The notes: generated by a model not told the origin, from the letters alone. DNA of 64,000 nt from Parvibaculum sp002684405 (GCA_965140395.1 OZ223205.1:124001-188000), one strand, 5' to 3'; shown: positions 33,531 through 42,029, numbered from the stretch's first letter. Program-made: numbers and translations.

Positions 33531-34520
33531 ATGCATCTTACCAACAGAATTCTCGTCACCGGCGGCGCCGGTTTTATCGGCTCGTTCCTTTGCGAACGCC
33601 TCGTGAGCGAGGGCCATGACGTCATCTGCGCGGATAATTTCTACACGGGGAACAAGAATAACATCGAAGGCCTGCTGGATGAGCCCAACTTCGAACTCAT
33701 GCGGCATGACATCACCTTCCCCCTCTATCTGGAAGTGGACGAGATCTACAATCTCGCCTGCCCGGCCTCGCCCATCCATTATCAGCGCGACCCGGTGCAA
33801 ACGACCAAGACCTGCGTCCATGGCGCCATCAACGTGCTGGGTCTTGCCAAGCGCGTGAAGGCCCGCATCCTCCAGGCATCGACCAGCGAGGTCTATGGCA
33901 GCCCGTTCGAACACCCGCAGACCGAAAGCTATTGGGGCAATGTGAACCCGATCGGCCCGCGTTCCTGCTACGACGAAGGCAAGCGCTGCGCCGAAACGCT
34001 CTTCTTCGACTATTACCGCCAGCATAATCTGCGTATTCGCGTCGCGCGCATCTTCAACACCTATGGCCCCCGCATGCACCCGAATGACGGGCGGGTCGTG
34101 TCGAATTTCATCGTGCAGGCCCTGCTGGGCGAACCGATTACAATTTTCGGCGACGGCAGCCAGACGCGGTCCTTCTGCTATGTGGACGATCTGGTTGAGG
34201 GGCTGATGCGGCTCATGAATGTCGCCGACGATTACCCCGGACCCGTCAATATCGGCAATCCGGGGGAGTTCTCCATCCTGGAACTGGCCGAACAGGTCAT
34301 AGACATCACGGGGACAAAATCCAGTCTCGTGAGGAAGCCCTTGCCGCAGGACGACCCCTTGCAAAGGCGGCCGGACATCTCGGAAGCGAAGAGGGCCCTC
34401 GACTGGGAACCGGTTACCCCGCTCGCAGAGGGCCTCGTCAAAACAATCGCCTATTTCGAGGACATGCTGAAGGACAATGCCGTGCGGGAGAAACTGGTAC
34501 AGAACAGGCGCTCGGCCTAG
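33531..34520 (+). CDS. UDP-glucuronate decarboxylase (UDP-xylose synthase)
   Basis: A 329-residue extended SDR. ILVTGGAGFIGSFLCERLV is the NAD loop, ASTSEVYGSPFEHPQTESYW and GPRSCYDEGKRCAETLFFDY supply the S/T, Tyr-x-x-x-Lys catalytic set, and VARIFNTYGPRMHPNDGRVV is typical of UXS. Catalysis oxidises the C4 of UDP-glucuronic acid, loses CO2 and gives UDP-xylose for cell-surface glycans. The RxCYDEGKR form separates it from UDP-glucose 4-epimerase. It heads a plus-strand group with a glycosyltransferase (27 bp) and an FkbM methyltransferase (120 bp further), which points to synthesis of a xylose-containing surface glycan or glycolipid. Confidence 0.9.
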   Translation: MHLTNRILVTGGAGFIGSFLCERLVSEGHDVICADNFYTGNKNNIEGLLDEPNFELMRHDITFPLYLEVDEIYNLACPASPIHYQRDPVQTTKTCVHGAINVLGLAKRVKARILQASTSEVYGSPFEHPQTESYWGNVNPIGPRSCYDEGKRCAETLFFDYYRQHNLRIRVARIFNTYGPRMHPNDGRVVSNFIVQALLGEPITIFGDGSQTRSFCYVDDLVEGLMRLMNVADDYPGPVNIGNPGEFSILELAEQVIDITGTKSSLVRKPLPQDDPLQRRPDISEAKRALDWEPVTPLAEGLVKTIAYFEDMLKDNAVREKLVQNRRSA

Positions 34521-34547
34521 ACGTCATTAGAGAGTAGATACCCCGAC

Positions 34548-35477
34548 ATGCAGCGCGATCCGGCTCCCGTCATACTCTTCGCCTATAAGCGTCTTCCTCA
34601 TACGAAAATCACCGTTGAGGCATTGCAGCGCAATCCGGAAGCGAAAGACACGGATTTGTGGATATTCGCCGACGGCGCACGTACGGAGGCGGACCGGGCT
34701 GAAATTGAAGAAACCCGAAGCTACCTGCGCAGCATTGACGGCTTCCGCAATATCCATCTGACGGAGCGCGAGGAAAACTTCGGCCTGTCACGCTCGATCA
34801 TCACCGGCGTAACAGAGGTACTGGACAAATGCGGGCGCGCCATCATCGTCGAGGACGATATCCGCACCGCCCCGTCTTTCCTCCACTATATGAACCGTGC
34901 TCTCGACCACTTCGAAAACGACCCCCGCGTGCAGAGCGTGGCCGCGCACGGTTTCCCGCCGCATCGTTTAGATGTGCCTGAAGATTATGCCTATGACGTC
35001 TTTGCTTGCGCCCGGGCCAGTGTCTGGGGCTGGGGCACATGGCACAACCGCTGGCTCGATGTCGATTGGGACATGGCGAGCGCCTGGAAGAAGAGGGACA
35101 AGATCAGCGACCGGGCCCTCGAAATAGCCGGACGCGACCTGCGCCGTTTCATCGACAAGCAGCTCGCCGGGAAACTCAACTCCTGGGACATCCCCTGGTC
35201 CTACGATCATTGCCTCAAGCAAAGGCTCTGCATCACGCCCGTTCACTCCTATGTCGAGAATATCGGCCTCGACGGATCCGGCGAACATTGCGGCCCAACC
35301 GAAGAGTACAGGCAGGACCTGGACAAGGCTGTGGCCGAGCCGCGCTTTATGGCGGAGGCCGTTTCCGACCCGGATATCGACGAACAGCTTCGCCGTTTTT
35401 TCCGGCGCAAACCGGCTATTCCGCGCGAAATCGACCGTATGCTGAGGAAATTCGGCCTGCCTATGCTGTTTGAGTAA
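34548..35477 (+). CDS. Glycosyltransferase, GT-A type
   Basis: A 309-residue protein. It begins PVILFAYKRLPHTKITVEAL, a GT-A first strand, and carries AIIVEDDIRTAPSFLHYMN, whose EDD provides the metal/nucleotide-sugar site, at about residue 105. ARASVWGWGTWHNRW is a conserved acceptor-side block in this group of bacterial glycosyltransferases. A 3' cap ends LRKFGLPMLFE. It lies 27 bp behind the UDP-xylose synthase gene, so UDP-xylose or UDP-glucuronate is the natural first guess for the donor. The acceptor cannot be read. Confidence 0.78.
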   Translation: MQRDPAPVILFAYKRLPHTKITVEALQRNPEAKDTDLWIFADGARTEADRAEIEETRSYLRSIDGFRNIHLTEREENFGLSRSIITGVTEVLDKCGRAIIVEDDIRTAPSFLHYMNRALDHFENDPRVQSVAAHGFPPHRLDVPEDYAYDVFACARASVWGWGTWHNRWLDVDWDMASAWKKRDKISDRALEIAGRDLRRFIDKQLAGKLNSWDIPWSYDHCLKQRLCITPVHSYVENIGLDGSGEHCGPTEEYRQDLDKAVAEPRFMAEAVSDPDIDEQLRRFFRRKPAIPREIDRMLRKFGLPMLFE

Positions 35478-35596
35478 CCTGTATCCGTAGCGGATTCTCT
35501 GAATCCGGACCAAGCCGGACGGCTCTTCCTCCGATTGTCTGGGAATGATCTTCGAAAAACCAGTCGCCAACGACGCCTGTCCGGAAAGAACGGAAA

Positions 35597-36385
35597 ATGG
35601 GGAAACGGTTCGAGTCCTTTTACGCAAGCCTATTCAGCAAGCCGGCCTTGCGACAATTCAACAAGAAGATCCTTTCCGCCGCACTTCGGGCGAGAGGCTA
35701 CAATAATTACCGGAACGACACGGAAAGCGGCGAACGCTTCTTCATCCGAAATGTCCTGGCACCTTCAAATCCCAGGGTTTGCATCGACATAGGGGCTAAT
35801 GTCGGCAGCTTCACCAAAGAGTTGCTCACATCCACTCAGGCAAGGGTCATCAGTTTCGAGCCACTGCCGCAAGCTTTCAGGGAACTGCAAGCGACGACAA
35901 GGGAATTCGGAAAACGCTCCATTGCCGAGAACAAGGGCGTGGGCGAAAACTGCGCGGATCTCCTTATCCACTACAATCCGGAAAAACCGGACCACGCTTC
36001 TTTCAGCGAAGCTTCGAACAATGTGCCTTATGTCGAAAACACGAAAGAATTGCTCGTCGAGGTCGTATCGCTCGATGCGTATCTCGACCTCAAGCCGGTC
36101 GACGCGCTCGACTTCATAAAGATCGATACGGAAGGCTTCGAAGGCGAGGTCCTGAAAGGTGCGCTTGGGTCGATCGATCGCTACGCCCCAAGATTCATTC
36201 AGGTCGAGTTCAACTGGCATCACCTATTCAGGAACATATCGCTCAACAATTTATCTGAGCTGCTTCCGGAATATGACGCCTATCAACTTCTGCCGAATGG
36301 CTGGGCGAAGCGAGACCCCGTAGACCCGCTTTCGAACATTTATGAATTCGCGAATTTCGTCTTTGTTCGCAAAGGCAGCAGCTAG
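35597..36385 (+). CDS. FkbM-family SAM-dependent methyltransferase
   Basis: A 262-residue methyltransferase of the FkbM type: motif I is VCIDIGANVGSFTKELL at about residues 55-71, motif II VISFEPLPQAFRELQ, and DFIKIDTEGFEGEVLKGA the conserved acidic loop near residue 175. Members methylate hydroxyls of sugars in surface glycans, LPS or antibiotics. It is the third gene of a polysaccharide group, starting 120 bp after the glycosyltransferase. This gap is longer than the others and its sequence is less GC-rich, so it may have its own promoter. Confidence 0.85.
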   Translation: MGKRFESFYASLFSKPALRQFNKKILSAALRARGYNNYRNDTESGERFFIRNVLAPSNPRVCIDIGANVGSFTKELLTSTQARVISFEPLPQAFRELQATTREFGKRSIAENKGVGENCADLLIHYNPEKPDHASFSEASNNVPYVENTKELLVEVVSLDAYLDLKPVDALDFIKIDTEGFEGEVLKGALGSIDRYAPRFIQVEFNWHHLFRNISLNNLSELLPEYDAYQLLPNGWAKRDPVDPLSNIYEFANFVFVRKGSS

Positions 36386-36422
36386 AACACACCCTTGGAA
36401 CAACCGCCTCGCGACAGCCCGA

Positions 36423-37244
36423 TCACGCCGCGAGTTTCACGTCGCCGGTCGGCTTGCCAAGCTCGACGCGCGCGGCATCGAGCGCCTCGGCGGCCGCCAT
36501 GGCGCGGCGATATTCGGGCGCGGGCACGGTGACGGCGAGCTTCGCGCGGACCTGCTCAAGCGGCAGCGGCAAGAGCTCCTCCCAGATTTCCGCCGGCAGC
36601 CAATGCGCCTGCTTGCCCCGGCGATAGCCCTCGCGGATCGACCGCCAGATGCCGCAGCCGGGATAGGCCTTGTCCGCCACACGAGAGAGAAGCAGCACGA
36701 TGGCGCCGACGCCGCGATTGCGCGTCTGGGCATAGGAGAAGGCCAGCAGCGACAGCTCGCCCAGCCCGTCGCGACCATAACCGGTGAGAACATGCCAGAG
36801 ATCATGCTGATCGCGGATCCGGTCGCGGAAGAGCCTGCCCGCTTCGGGGATATTGTCGCGCAGCTTCATTTCGTTGCTGGCTTCCACGAGCCCGTCCGCC
36901 GTGAGGTTTTCCGACGTCATGAACCGGTAATAGGCCGCGCCAAGGCTGCCTTCCGGCATGGCGGCGAGCTTTTCCCGGTCGCAAAGCAGAGCAAGAAGGT
37001 CGAGCTTCTCCGCCAATACGCGCTTGCCGCCATGAGAGGCCTCGAAACGATGGAACAGGCGCTCCTCCGCGCCACCCGACAGGGCCTCGATCACCTTGAA
37101 GACCTGACCCGTATCTTCCTTGTTTTCCTTGAGCGCGCGGATGGCCGCGAGCGCTTTCAGCGGCTGGATACGCTTGCGCCGGGGCTTCTCAGCCGCTTTA
37201 ACCGCAGAATCGCTGTTTTCACCGGCGGGATGTGCGAGGGTCAT
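36423..37244 (-). CDS. coq4: Coq4-family ubiquinone biosynthesis protein
   Basis: A protein of about 273 residues with the Coq4 core. The diagnostic HDxxH zinc/metal motif is in RDQHDLWHVLTGYGRDGLGE near residue 150, followed by the helical LSLLAFSYAQTRNRG segment. Coq4 organises, and in recent work catalyses a decarboxylative hydroxylation step for, the ubiquinone ring in mitochondria and some alphaproteobacteria. The N-terminal 60 residues are polar and likely disordered. The start at 37244 was chosen for lack of a better one; ATG codons at 37286 and 37295 are possible. It is divergent from a TetR gene; coq7 lies 4 kb away, so the two ubiquinone genes are not in one operon. Confidence 0.82.
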   Translation of the reverse strand: MTLAHPAGENSDSAVKAAEKPRRKRIQPLKALAAIRALKENKEDTGQVFKVIEALSGGAEERLFHRFEASHGGKRVLAEKLDLLALLCDREKLAAMPEGSLGAAYYRFMTSENLTADGLVEASNEMKLRDNIPEAGRLFRDRIRDQHDLWHVLTGYGRDGLGELSLLAFSYAQTRNRGVGAIVLLLSRVADKAYPGCGIWRSIREGYRRGKQAHWLPAEIWEELLPLPLEQVRAKLAVTVPAPEYRRAMAAAEALDAARVELGKPTGDVKLAA

Positions 37245-37393
37245 GGCTTCTATGCTCCGGGTCTGGGGCCCCAAGGGGCCGTCCATCAGGGACATCAAGA
37301 CTTGGCAGCCAGCCAGACAAATAAACACGTTGCGTCACTACGCAAAGTCCGGCCAACGCCCTATGCTGCGCCTCAAGCTCAGATAGGTTATAC

Positions 37394-37407
37394 TGACATT
37401 GTTGTCA
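37394..37407. promoter_or_regulatory. Candidate TetR operator in the coq4-tetR gap
   Basis: TGACA-ttgt-TGTCA is a perfect 5+5 bp inverted repeat 25 bp upstream of the TTG chosen for tetR. It overlaps the region needed for the divergent promoter. Binding is inferred. Confidence 0.45.
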
Positions 37408-37431
37408 ACACATGAAGTTCGAGGAGGCCTC

Positions 37432-38130
37432 TTGTCCCGTACCGCCAGCTCACACACAGCGGCCACATCGCCGGTTTCCGCCAAGCCCGCGCAAAAACGC
37501 GTCCGGCGGACGGCGGAGGAAGCACGCCGCCTCATTCTGGACGCGGCGGAGAAAAGGCTGGCGACGCAAGGCCCCGAGGGGATCCGCCTGCAGGACATCG
37601 CCCGCGATGTCGGGATTTCGCACCCGGCCATCCTGCACCATTTCGAAAGCCGCGAAGGGCTGGTGAAGGCGCTCATCGCGCGCACCAATACCCAGCTTCG
37701 CGAAAAGCTCCTGACCGCGCTGGGCAATTCCGGGGACGCAGCCCAGGATCCGATCGAAAGCGTGTTCGAGGCGCTGTCCGACCGGGGCACGGCACGGCTC
37801 CTCGCCTGGCTGCTGCTGACGGGCCGCGTGAACGACACCAGCAAGGGCCCGCAGGTGCTGATGACGGAAATCGCGGACCGGCTTCACGCCCATCGCGAGG
37901 AAAACGCCAAGCAGAAAGGCACGCTCGCGCCGGACCGCGAGGACACCTTCTTCCTCGCCATGCTGACCACCAGCGCGGCCTTCGGCGATGCCATTATCGG
38001 GCGCTATCTGGCCGAAGCGGCCGGCCTCGACGAGGCCGGCGTCAAACGCTTCCGCAGCTGGTTCGGAAAATTGCTGCGCCAGCATGTGGAGCGCACCGAC
38101 GCCCCCGTCGGAGACGATGAAGGAAAATAG
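37432..38130 (+). CDS. TetR/AcrR-family transcriptional regulator (TTG start)
   Basis: A regulator of about 232 residues: a 30-residue polar lead, then the helix-turn-helix ARRLILDAAEKRLATQGPEG followed by IRLQDIARDVGISHPAILHHFESREGLV, and a helical ligand domain. The start is assigned to the TTG at 37432 because AGGAGG lies five bases upstream; the only earlier in-frame start (37399) lies within a palindrome. It is divergent from coq4 and followed after 3 bp by a GNAT gene, so it may control both. Weak TTG initiation is common for autoregulated regulators. Confidence 0.85.
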   Translation: MSRTASSHTAATSPVSAKPAQKRVRRTAEEARRLILDAAEKRLATQGPEGIRLQDIARDVGISHPAILHHFESREGLVKALIARTNTQLREKLLTALGNSGDAAQDPIESVFEALSDRGTARLLAWLLLTGRVNDTSKGPQVLMTEIADRLHAHREENAKQKGTLAPDREDTFFLAMLTTSAAFGDAIIGRYLAEAAGLDEAGVKRFRSWFGKLLRQHVERTDAPVGDDEGK

Positions 38131-38133
38131 GCG

Positions 38134-38646
38134 ATGACGAAGAGCGCCCCGGCATCGATCCGCGACGCCGTAACCGGCGACCTGCCCGCCATATCGGCGC
38201 TCTATAATCACGCGGTTCGCGAAACCACCGCCATCTGGAACGAAACGCTTTCAGATCCGCAAGAACGCCGCCGCTGGATGGGCGAACGCCTTGCCGCCGG
38301 TTTTCCGGTACTGGTCGCAGAGACGGACGGCCAATTTGCCGGCTACGGCACCTATGGCCCCTTTCGCCCGCATGAAGGGTACCGGGACACGGTCGAGAAT
38401 TCCGTTTACGTCACCCCGGACCTGCAAGGCCGCGGGATCGGCGGCGCCCTGCTCGACGCGCTGATCGAGCGCGCCCGGTCACAAGGACTCCACGTCATGG
38501 TGGCCGGGATCGAAGCCGGAAATGCAGCTTCCATCGCGCTGCACGCCGCCCGCGGCTTCACCGAAACCGCGCGCATGCCGGAAGTCGGCCAGAAATTCGG
38601 CCGCCGGCTTGATCTGGTGCTGATGCAGAAAATGCTGCAACGCTGA
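38134..38646 (+). CDS. GNAT-family acetyltransferase (phosphinothricin acetyltransferase-like)
   Basis: A 170-residue GNAT of the Pat/MddA type. IRDAVTGDLPAISALYNHAV at the start, TTAIWNETLSDPQERRRWM, VENSVYVTPDLQGRGIGGALLDAL as the acetyl-CoA loop (Q-G-R-G-I-G), and ARGFTETARMPEVGQKFGR with WLDLVLM-type ending RLDLVLMQKML. Relatives acetylate phosphinothricin or methionine sulfoximine/sulfone. Whether this enzyme confers such resistance is unknown. It overlaps no gene but starts 3 bp after tetR, so co-transcription is likely. Confidence 0.87.
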   Translation: MTKSAPASIRDAVTGDLPAISALYNHAVRETTAIWNETLSDPQERRRWMGERLAAGFPVLVAETDGQFAGYGTYGPFRPHEGYRDTVENSVYVTPDLQGRGIGGALLDALIERARSQGLHVMVAGIEAGNAASIALHAARGFTETARMPEVGQKFGRRLDLVLMQKMLQR

Positions 38647-38659
38647 CTGCGCGGGAAAA

Positions 38660-38746
38660 TGGTGCCCCTGGCCCGACTCGAACGGGCACTCTGTTGCCAG
38701 AAACAGATTTTGAGTCTGTCGCGTCTACCAGTTCCGCCACAGGGGC
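38660..38746 (-). tRNA. tRNA-Leu(CAA)
   Basis: An 87-nt minus-strand sequence folds as a long-variable-arm tRNA. The acceptor 5' strand GCCCCTG pairs with CAGGGGC, then discriminator A and an encoded CCA. The D-arm has GGCGGAACTGGTAGACGC. The anticodon stem-loop CAGA-CTCAAAA-TCTG gives anticodon CAA. The variable arm is TTTCTGGCAACAGAGT, and the T-arm has GTTCGAGTC. It reads UUG. It lies convergent with the GNAT gene. Confidence 0.97.
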
Positions 38747-38833
38747 TTCGACGGCGTGGCAATCCTGCCGGCCGGAAGGGCCGCATCATAATCACCAGCG
38801 GCGCGGCGGCAAACGGTTTCGCGCAAAACGGCG

Positions 38834-39742
38834 CTACTTCTTCGCCCAGACCCTCACATAATCGACCTTCAGGTCGATCGGACTGACGGCTTCGGGCTGC
38901 TCGCTCTTGAGCATCTGATTGCTCACCAGCATATAGAGCGGGGTCTTGAATTCCTTCAGGGTCGGAAAGCGGAACTCTTCCTTCCGGTCGAAATAGACGA
39001 TGATCCATTCGGGCGTCACCAGAGCGCCATAGGTGTGCCATTTGCCATCGGTCAAACCCTCGATTTCATGATTCAGGGCGGTTTGCTTCCAATGTTTGGA
39101 GACTTCGCCCTTGCGATAGGGCTTGCCGGGGCGCAGATGCACGCCCGAGCGGTAGGCACCCGGATTATGGCCGGGATAGTTCTCGAGGATGTCGATTTCC
39201 GCCCGTGTCCGGCTCGGATCGGTGAAGCGTGTCGTCGAGTAAAGCCAGAAAGCCGGCCAGGCGCCCTTCGACCCCGGCGGCGGCAGTTTCATGCGGATTT
39301 CGAAATAGCCATATTTCTGCGAGAAGCCACGACCTTTGGAATCCGACGTCTGCATATGGCCGGTCTGCCATCCGCCGTTCACCTTCTCCGCACGAAGGGT
39401 GAGAACGCCGTCCGACACGGAAAAGGGGCTCGGCTTGAAACTGGGCGGACGGAACTTCGCCGCCCCGGCCGTCGAATGGATCGGCGCGAACCACGGCCCC
39501 TTTCCCCCATCGTCGGAGATCGACGCCACGCTGTCGAACTCGTCGTCAAAGGTCTGCCTGTAGCCTGAAAGATCAAGCGGCTGGCCCCGATGGGCCCGGA
39601 TCCACTTGGCGGTGGCAGGCGGCCCGTAGGGGTCCGGCGGATTCTTGTAACTCGCCGACGCGGCCCCGCTCGCGAAGGCAAACCCCGCACAAATGACGGC
39701 GGCGACCCCAAGCGACGAGGTAACCGAATGAAGAAGGCGCAT
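38834..39742 (-). CDS. Secreted glycoside hydrolase family 16 protein
   Basis: A protein of about 302 residues: a signal peptide (MRLLHSVTSSLGVAAVICAG, cleaved near ASA), then a GH16 jelly roll. The catalytic motif is RAEIDILENYPG, with E-x-D-x-x-E nucleophile and acid/base residues near residue 180. SQKYGYFEIRMKLPPPGSKG, followed by AWPAFWLY, is the conserved substrate-cleft strand. GH16 enzymes cleave beta-1,3/1,4-glucans or galactans, or process the cell's own exopolysaccharide. The start at 39742 follows GGGAGACAGCC; a longer frame to 39943 overlaps the DedA-type gene on the other strand. It is about 100 bp from tRNA-Leu and is probably monocistronic. Confidence 0.88.
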   Translation of the reverse strand: MRLLHSVTSSLGVAAVICAGFAFASGAASASYKNPPDPYGPPATAKWIRAHRGQPLDLSGYRQTFDDEFDSVASISDDGGKGPWFAPIHSTAGAAKFRPPSFKPSPFSVSDGVLTLRAEKVNGGWQTGHMQTSDSKGRGFSQKYGYFEIRMKLPPPGSKGAWPAFWLYSTTRFTDPSRTRAEIDILENYPGHNPGAYRSGVHLRPGKPYRKGEVSKHWKQTALNHEIEGLTDGKWHTYGALVTPEWIIVYFDRKEEFRFPTLKEFKTPLYMLVSNQMLKSEQPEAVSPIDLKVDYVRVWAKK

Positions 39743-39929
39743 GGCTGTCTCCCTTCCCGAAGGCCGCGCTCGCGGCGGCGGATCGCCCGACGGAACAAGG
39801 CTCGGCGATAAATGCGACGGAAGCGAGGCAGGTGCGACCCTCCGGGCTTGTGTGACCCGGCCGGATAGACACCCCCCTCCCCGCCTGCTAATTGAGTTTT
39901 CCGGTTTCTGGCAAGGGGTGCGCTTTCCG

Positions 39930-40511
39930 ATGTTCCGCGGCATTTACGACTGGACGCTGAATCTGGCCGCGCATCGCCATGCGCGCTGGGGCCTTGCCAC
40001 GGTGGCCTTTGCCGAAAGCTCCGTCTTTCCCATTCCGCCGGATGTGGCGCTTATCCCCATGGTGCTGGCCAAGCGCGACAAGGCCTGGGTCTATGCGCTC
40101 TGGGCGACGGTCGCCTCGGTGCTGGGCGGCGCCTTCGGCTATGCGATCGGCTATTTCCTCTATGATTCCATCGGCGCGCATATCCTCCAGCTTTATGGCT
40201 ATCAGGACCAGTTCGAGAGCTTCGCCGCGCGCTACAATGAATATGGCGTCTGGATCGTGCTGATCGCGGGGCTGACGCCCTTTCCCTACAAGGTCATCAC
40301 CATTGCGAGCGGCGTGACGGCGCTCAACTTCCCCGTCTTCATGGCGGCAAGCCTCGTGGCGCGGGGCCTGCGCTTCTTCATCGTCTGCGGCCTGCTCTGG
40401 GCTTTCGGCCCGCCCATCAAGGACTTCATCGAGCGCTATTTCGGACTGCTCTCCATCGCCTTTTTCGTGCTGCTGATCGGCGGTTTCGTGGCGATCAAAT
40501 GGCTATTCTGA
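39930..40511 (+). CDS. DedA/YqaA-family membrane protein
   Basis: A 193-residue polytopic protein of the SNARE-associated (DedA/VTT) family, YqaA branch. Five or so hydrophobic segments include VASVLGGAFGYAIGYFLYDS and the signature-like LIAGLTPFPYKVITIASGVT, with the conserved G-x-x-x-P loop. DedA proteins are half-transporters that flip undecaprenyl phosphate or phospholipids. The start at 39930 is my choice; the GTG at 39918 four codons upstream has AAGGG ahead. It is followed after 31 bp by dsbB and then coq7, so this is probably a three-gene operon. Confidence 0.85.
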   Translation: MFRGIYDWTLNLAAHRHARWGLATVAFAESSVFPIPPDVALIPMVLAKRDKAWVYALWATVASVLGGAFGYAIGYFLYDSIGAHILQLYGYQDQFESFAARYNEYGVWIVLIAGLTPFPYKVITIASGVTALNFPVFMAASLVARGLRFFIVCGLLWAFGPPIKDFIERYFGLLSIAFFVLLIGGFVAIKWLF

Positions 40512-40542
40512 CGCAGGACAAGGCGCGCAAGAGCGTGCTTGA

Positions 40543-41085
40543 ATGAGGCCCATGACGACGAACACGCCCTTTCCCTACGATCCGACACGCGCCGCCTTCG
40601 CGGTCTCGGCCATCGGCGCGGCGACGCTGATCGGCGCCTGGGTCTTCCAGTACGGCTTCGGCTATGTGCCCTGCGCGCTGTGCTGGATGGAGCGCCAGCC
40701 CTATTACCTGACGATCCCGCTGGCGCTCATCGCGGGAATCGCGGGCGCACGCGGGGTGAGCAAAAAGTTCGTGCTCGTCGCGCTGACCGTCTGCCTGGCG
40801 GCCTTCCTCTATAATGGCGGTCTTTCCTTTTATCACGCGGGCGCGGAATACGGCTTCTGGCCGGGGCCGGAAAGCTGCGGCGGCGGCGTGGCGTTGCCCG
40901 GCTCGGTGGAGGAATTGCAGGCAAGGCTGTCGGCCGGAGAGCACCCGCCGCGCTGCGACGAGGCGGCCTGGACGCTTTTCGGGATTTCGCTGGCGGGCTT
41001 CAACTTCCTGATTTCATTGCTGCTTTCGGCCCTTTCCGCAGCACCTGTCGCGCACTACCTTCAAAACCGGAAGGAGAAAGCCTGA
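40543..41085 (+). CDS. dsbB: Disulfide bond formation protein B
   Basis: A 180-residue membrane protein with the four-helix DsbB layout. The first redox pair is CALC (Cys44/Cys47) after the first membrane helix; the second pair is Cys112 in PESCGGG and Cys138 in PPRCDE on the second periplasmic loop. WMERQPYY after CALC is the quinone-side conserved block. DsbB re-oxidises DsbA and passes electrons to ubiquinone. The start may also be the ATG at 40552. Its stop overlaps the coq7 start by one base (TGATG), which links disulfide oxidation and ubiquinone synthesis genetically. No dsbA gene lies nearby. Confidence 0.9.
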   Translation: MRPMTTNTPFPYDPTRAAFAVSAIGAATLIGAWVFQYGFGYVPCALCWMERQPYYLTIPLALIAGIAGARGVSKKFVLVALTVCLAAFLYNGGLSFYHAGAEYGFWPGPESCGGGVALPGSVEELQARLSAGEHPPRCDEAAWTLFGISLAGFNFLISLLLSALSAAPVAHYLQNRKEKA

Positions 41086-41717
41086 TGGCGAAACGCGCGG
41101 ATATGGCCCTGAAACGTCCCGGCGTAAAACAGCCCCGCAAAAGCCCGAGCGGCCACCAGCGGCTGAGCGAACAGCCCGGCGTCACGCGCGGCGCGGCGGT
41201 GGAGGAAATGGTCCGCGTCGACCATGCGGGCGAATATGGCGCGGTGCGGATCTATTCCGGCCAGCTCGCCGTTTTCGAGCGCCTGCCGCATAAGCGCGAG
41301 ATCACCGCATCGCTCCTGCATATGCGCGACGAGGAAGTCGAACATCTGAGCAAATTCAACGAGTTGATCGCCGAACGCGGGGTCCGCCCGACGGTGCTGA
41401 CGCCGTTCTGGCATGTCGCAGGCTTCGCGCTCGGCGCGGCGACCGCGCTGATGGGCGAGAAGGCGGCGCATGCCTGCACGGCCGCGGTGGAAGAGGTGAT
41501 CGACGATCACTATCGCGGCCAGATCGAAAGGCTGAAAAACCTCGGCGGCGAGGAGGCGGAACTGGCGGCAACCATCGAGAAATTCCGCCAGGAAGAGGTG
41601 CGCCACAAGGAAGAGGCGCTGGCCGAGGGCGCCGAACAGGCGGTCGGCTACCCGCTCCTGTCCGGCGTGATCCGCACCGGCTGCAAGCTCGCCATCCGCG
41701 TCGCGGAGAAGGTTTAA
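41085..41717 (+). CDS. coq7: 5-demethoxyubiquinone hydroxylase (Coq7/UbiF type)
   Basis: A 210-residue carboxylate-bridged diiron protein. The two ExxH half-sites that bind the iron pair are VDHAGEYGAVRIYSGQ, MRDEEVEHLSKFNEL, TAAVEEVIDDHYRGQ and FRQEEVRHKEEALAEG, so all ligands appear present. Coq7 adds the C6 hydroxyl (C-5 demethoxy position) in late ubiquinone biosynthesis, on the membrane face. A polar 35-residue lead contains basic patches. The start overlaps the dsbB stop. With coq4 also in this window, the two coq genes are 4 kb apart. Confidence 0.93.
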   Translation: MAKRADMALKRPGVKQPRKSPSGHQRLSEQPGVTRGAAVEEMVRVDHAGEYGAVRIYSGQLAVFERLPHKREITASLLHMRDEEVEHLSKFNELIAERGVRPTVLTPFWHVAGFALGAATALMGEKAAHACTAAVEEVIDDHYRGQIERLKNLGGEEAELAATIEKFRQEEVRHKEEALAEGAEQAVGYPLLSGVIRTGCKLAIRVAEKV

Positions 41718-42029
41718 CCCGAGCTTCCTGGCGAGGTTGAGCGAGCCAAAAGCAAGATAGGGGCGAGGTTGGGGCATGGTTCGTTCCATGCCCGCCGTCA
41801 TCCTGCTTGATCCGACGCCGGCCTCATCGTATTCCTTCCTCCCAAGGCATGAGGCGCCCGCCGCTCACCGGACTTATCCCCGAAACCGGGGTCCGATGGT
41901 GAAGACCTCCCCGGCGATTTTATCCCCGGTGCGATGCATGCGAGCCCAACCGATCATCCGCGGTCGCGCGTGGCAATTGTGAGCCCCCGCTTTTTTGAAG
42001 ACCGCCGACATGACGGAAGGATCGCTGCC
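41718..42029. other. Intergenic gap with a GC-stem hairpin, no gene recognised
   Basis: About 310 bp between coq7 and the glyoxalase-like gene. GGGCATGG-ttcgtt-CCATGCCC at 41772-41793 is a perfect 8-bp hairpin about 55 bp beyond the coq7 stop and may act as its transcript end, although it has no T-run. GGAAGG at 42016-42021 is the ribosome site of the next gene. I see nothing else. Confidence 0.45.

Noticed and set aside
38660..38746. tRNA-Leu as the attachment site of a genomic island
   Set aside because: No integrase and no direct repeat of the tRNA 3' end was seen nearby; the flanking genes look like ordinary chromosomal genes.
41772..41793. The coq7 downstream hairpin as a firm rho-independent terminator
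   Set aside because: The 8-bp stem is perfect but there is no T-run after it, so it was only noted in the intergenic entry.
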